Below, piece by piece: positions 61,702 to 64,000 of a stretch of 64,000 nt of DNA. The stretch lies in NCBI GenBank assembly GCA_963755705.1, contig CAVWKW010000005.1, positions 62,001 through 126,000 on the forward strand. The letters run 5' to 3'. Both the position numbers and the translations under genes were made by a program. Positions within the stretch are counted from its first letter, which is position 1, and every line of letters starts with the position of its first letter. The DNA is from JBARDN01 sp963755705 (GTDB taxonomy: Bacteria; Desulfobacterota; Binatia; Binatales; Binataceae). Below the pieces are notes generated by a model. That model was not told where the DNA came from and ran no database searches. It worked only from the letters and a program-made list of their open reading frames with translations.

Positions 61702-63378
61702 TCAGAGGGTGTTCACCGGCTGATACTCGCCAAACACGCGGCGCATCGCGTCGGAAATCTCGCCCAGCGTGCACCATGAACGCACCGCGTCGATAATCGG
61801 CGGCATCAGGTTGTCACCATCGCGTGCGGCCCGTTCCACCTGCGCAATCGCCGCTGAAGCTTTTGCCGCGTCGCGCTCGGCACGGACCCGCGCGAGGTTG
61901 CGCTTCTGCTTGTCCTCGAGTTCGGGATTGACCTTCAGAATATCCTTGGGAAGCTCGCCGCCGCCGGTGAACTGATTGACACCTACGATTATACGCTCTT
62001 TGGTCTCGATCTCGCGCTGATAAAGGTAGGCCGCGTTCTGAATTTCGCGCTGCTGATAGCCGCGCTCGATCGCCGCCACTGCGCCGCCGAGATCGTCGAT
62101 CTTGGAAAGGTACTCGAACGCGCGCGTTTCGAGCTCCGAGGTCAGTTTTTCGACATAGTACGATCCGCCAAGCGGGTCGGTCGTGTCCGCGACGTCGGAT
62201 TCGTACGCGATCAACTGCTGCGTGCGCAGCGCCAGCAGCACCGACGATTCGGTCGGCAGCGCCAGCGCTTCATCCTTCGAGTTCGTGTGCAGCGATTGCG
62301 CCCCGCCCAGCACCGCGGCCAGAGCCTGCAGCGTGACACGTACCACGTTGTTGTCCACCTGCTGCGCGGTCAGCGTCGAGCCGGCGGTTTGCGCATGAAA
62401 CCGCATCATCATCGAGCGTTCGTCGGACGCGCCGAAGCGCTCCTTCATGATTTTCGCCCACATCCGGCGCGCCGCGCGGTACTTCGCGATCTCCTCGAAG
62501 AAATTGTTGTGAACGTTGAAAAAGAACGACAGCCGGCTCGCAAAGCTGTCCACCTCGAGCCCCGCCTTTACCGCCGCATCGACGTACGCGACCGCATCGG
62601 CGAGCGTGAATGCCAGCTCTTGCGCCGCGGTCGAGCCGGCCTCCCGAATATGGTAGCCAGAGATCGAAATCGTGTTCCAGTTCGGAACTTCTTTCGACGC
62701 GAAACTAAAAATATCCGTGATAATCCGCATCGAGCCGCGCGGCGGATAGATGTACGTTCCGCGCGCGATATATTCCTTGAGCAGATCGTTCTGGATCGTG
62801 CCGTTGACCTTGTCCCATCCAACCTTGCGCCGCTCCGCCGCCACCAGGTACAGCGCCAGCAGGATCGACGCGGTCGCATTGATCGTCATCGAGGTCGAGA
62901 TTTTGTCGAGCGGAAGCCCGTCGAGCAGCATCTCCATGTCCGCCAGCGAGCCGATCGACACGCCGACGCGTCCGACTTCACCCGAGGCGAGCGGATGATC
63001 CGAATCGCGGCCCATCTGGGTCGGAAGATCGAACGCGACCGAAAGCCCGGTCTGCCCCTGCTCGAACAAGTATCGATAGCGCTTGTTCGATTCCTCGGCG
63101 GTGCCAAAGCCCGCGTACTGGCGCATCGTCCACAGCCGCCCGCGATACATTGTGGGCTGCACGCCGCGCGTGAACGGATACTCCCCCGCAAAGCCCAGGT
63201 CGGTGACGTATTCGAAGCCGTCCAGGTCGGCCGGATCGTACTGGCGCTTGATCTCGATCCCCGAGGTCGTCGTGAATTTCTTTTTGCGCTCGGCGCCGCG
63301 TTTGAGCGCGGGAGCAAGCTTGCGCTCTTCCCATTTCTTGCGCGCGTTATCCAGTGTGGTGCGTTCGTTGTCCGCCAT
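61702..63378 (-). CDS. mcmA1: Methylmalonyl-CoA mutase, large-subunit N-terminal (catalytic) domain protein
   Basis: The 558-residue protein is the TIM-barrel half of the cobalamin-dependent mutase that interconverts methylmalonyl-CoA and succinyl-CoA. It shows YPFTRGVQPTMYRGRLWTMR, QYAGFGTAEESNKRYRYLFE, GQTGLSVAFDLPTQMGRDSD, WNTISISGYHIREAGSTAAQ, FHAQTAGSTLTAQQ and DVADTTDPLGGSYYVE. It ends before the B12-binding domain, so a separate small subunit is needed and must lie elsewhere. It follows the biotin carrier gene by 15 bases. Isobutyryl- or ethylmalonyl-type mutases are less likely alternatives. Confidence 0.93.
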   Translation of the reverse strand: MADNERTTLDNARKKWEERKLAPALKRGAERKKKFTTTSGIEIKRQYDPADLDGFEYVTDLGFAGEYPFTRGVQPTMYRGRLWTMRQYAGFGTAEESNKRYRYLFEQGQTGLSVAFDLPTQMGRDSDHPLASGEVGRVGVSIGSLADMEMLLDGLPLDKISTSMTINATASILLALYLVAAERRKVGWDKVNGTIQNDLLKEYIARGTYIYPPRGSMRIITDIFSFASKEVPNWNTISISGYHIREAGSTAAQELAFTLADAVAYVDAAVKAGLEVDSFASRLSFFFNVHNNFFEEIAKYRAARRMWAKIMKERFGASDERSMMMRFHAQTAGSTLTAQQVDNNVVRVTLQALAAVLGGAQSLHTNSKDEALALPTESSVLLALRTQQLIAYESDVADTTDPLGGSYYVEKLTSELETRAFEYLSKIDDLGGAVAAIERGYQQREIQNAAYLYQREIETKERIIVGVNQFTGGGELPKDILKVNPELEDKQKRNLARVRAERDAAKASAAIAQVERAARDGDNLMPPIIDAVRSWCTLGEISDAMRRVFGEYQPVNTL

Positions 63379-63393
63379 CGTTGATAAACCCGG

Positions 63394-63897
63394 CTACTCG
63401 ATCACCACGAGCAGCTCGCCCTTTTCCACGGTCTGGCCCGCCACCACTTTTACCTCGGTCACCTTTCCCGCCTTCGGGCTCTTGAGTTCGTTTTCCATCT
63501 TCATCGCTTCGACGGTCACAACCCCCTGCCCCGACTGAACTTCATCGCTAGGCGCGACCAGAACCGCGACGACGCGGCCCGGCATTCCGGCCTTGATCTC
63601 GATCCTGCCGCTGACTTCGCGTTTGTTCGCCGCCGCGCGCGACGCGCGCCGTGCCGCATCGACTATCGTCAAGCGCGTCGAGCCGGTGCGCGACGCGACC
63701 ACGATCGCGTCGCCGTCGCGCGCGACATCAAGATCGAACGAGCGCCCGTCGATAAGGATCGAAAACGAATCCGGTCCGACTTTACGCAGGTCGGCGTCGA
63801 AGCGATGCCCGCCGAACGTTATTGCGAAACTTTCAGCCGAGATCTCCTCGAGCTCGATTTCGTGTTCCGCGTCATCAAGGGTCGCGACGTAGCGCAT
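63394..63897 (-). CDS. Biotin carboxyl carrier protein (acyl-CoA carboxylase type)
   Basis: The 167-residue protein ends in a biotinyl domain (about 96-167) with the biotinylation motif EAMKMEN and target K133, plus PGRVVAVLVAPSDEV and VVAGQTVEKGELLVVIE. The N-terminal half is beta-rich (FAITFGGHRFDADLRKV). The start at 63897 follows GAGGAAGG; a GTG frame to 63954 overlaps the preceding gene tail. Its place just before the mutase gene suggests a propionyl-CoA carboxylase that supplies methylmalonyl-CoA. Confidence 0.88.
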   Translation of the reverse strand: MRYVATLDDAEHEIELEEISAESFAITFGGHRFDADLRKVGPDSFSILIDGRSFDLDVARDGDAIVVASRTGSTRLTIVDAARRASRAAANKREVSGRIEIKAGMPGRVVAVLVAPSDEVQSGQGVVTVEAMKMENELKSPKAGKVTEVKVVAGQTVEKGELLVVIE

Positions 63898-63914
63898 CAG
63901 TACCGATCCTTCCT

Positions 63915-64000
63915 CTATCTCCGAAGCGAGTCGAAGCGTGCAAGGCTGCGCCACGCCGAGCCCGCCGGTTGCGCAGTTCGCGTTGGCATCTGGCCGTTGC
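63915..64000 (-). CDS. C-terminal tail of an upstream gene (partial, tentative)
   Basis: On the minus strand one frame is open from the window edge to TAG at 63915, giving a tail ending SAWRSLARFDSLRR. The stop lies 17 bases before the biotin-carrier start, the spacing expected in an operon. It could be the end of a biotin carboxylase or carboxyltransferase subunit; 27 residues are too few to tell. Confidence 0.4.
   Translation of the reverse strand, partial: NGQMPTRTAQPAGSAWRSLARFDSLRR

Noticed and set aside
1..64000. tRNA, rRNA, CRISPR array or prophage
   Set aside because: No T-loop-like tRNA ends in the intergenic gaps, no rRNA-like tracts, no regularly spaced repeats and no phage structural genes were seen.

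Overview
The window is GC-rich, densely packed bacterial DNA. The envelope genes point to a Gram-negative-type cell: an Mla-type lipid transporter with MCE protein and lipoprotein, an RND pump with a lipoprotein adaptor, and several lipobox proteins. The metabolic mix is ring-hydroxylating dioxygenase, acyl-CoA dehydrogenase, methylmalonyl-CoA mutase, corrin a,c-diamide and cobyric acid synthases, an LLM flavin enzyme, HemQ-type heme synthesis and, apparently, a selenoprotein. This suggests an uncultured soil or sediment lineage near the former Deltaproteobacteria (for example Desulfobacterota or Binatota). That placement is inference from gene content; no rRNA or tRNA gene was seen.

Layout. 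1-1.5 kb: end of a Rieske dioxygenase operon and a convergent TetR regulator. 1.58-3.45 kb: a complete group IIC intron with its reverse transcriptase, sitting directly behind the terminator of a DUF4142 gene. 4-8.8 kb: a small metallothionein-like gene missed by length filters, a DUF2383 protein, a split LigD (PE-POL protein plus separate ligase) and a DUF2252 protein. 8.9-13.2 kb: RecQ, CobQ and a hydrolase. 13.3-16.9 kb: a four-gene Mla/MCE operon whose permease carries an N-terminal STAS domain. 17-25.5 kb: arsenic operon arsR-arsI-arsC-acr3 with an apparently leaderless promoter, an RND adaptor/permease pair, and a WYL regulator. 25.7-34.5 kb: recC-recB-recD, divergent from the WYL gene. 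34.7-38.3 kb: gnd-zwf-glk. 38.3-52.7 kb: accessory catabolism (sugar symporter, amidase, SDR, alcohol dehydrogenases, sulfatase, hydrolase, acyl-CoA dehydrogenase, GH78-like glycosidase, methyltransferase). 52.9-60.6 kb: ECF sigma/anti-sigma pair, di-iron ferritin-like protein, VOC and LLM proteins, CobB/CbiA, HemQ and an unassigned conserved protein. 60.6-64 kb, minus strand: a SelW-like selenoprotein with an in-frame UGA, pyruvoyl-dependent arginine decarboxylase, methylmalonyl-CoA mutase large subunit, a biotin carrier protein and the tail of another gene.

Links between regions. CobQ and CobB/CbiA make the corrin ring used by methylmalonyl-CoA mutase, and the biotin carrier beside the mutase fits a propionyl-CoA carboxylase feeding it. 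RecBCD, RecQ and the split LigD make this a DNA-repair-rich window. Three genes with arsenic signatures (ArsI, ArsC, Acr3) follow their own ArsR, and a metallothionein-like gene lies 15 kb away.

The most notable observation is the probable selenoprotein at 60644-60949. Its UGA sits in a CxxU motif, followed by about 90 open codons with Rdx-family features and a hairpin at the right distance for a bacterial SECIS. A conventional gene caller would truncate or miss it.
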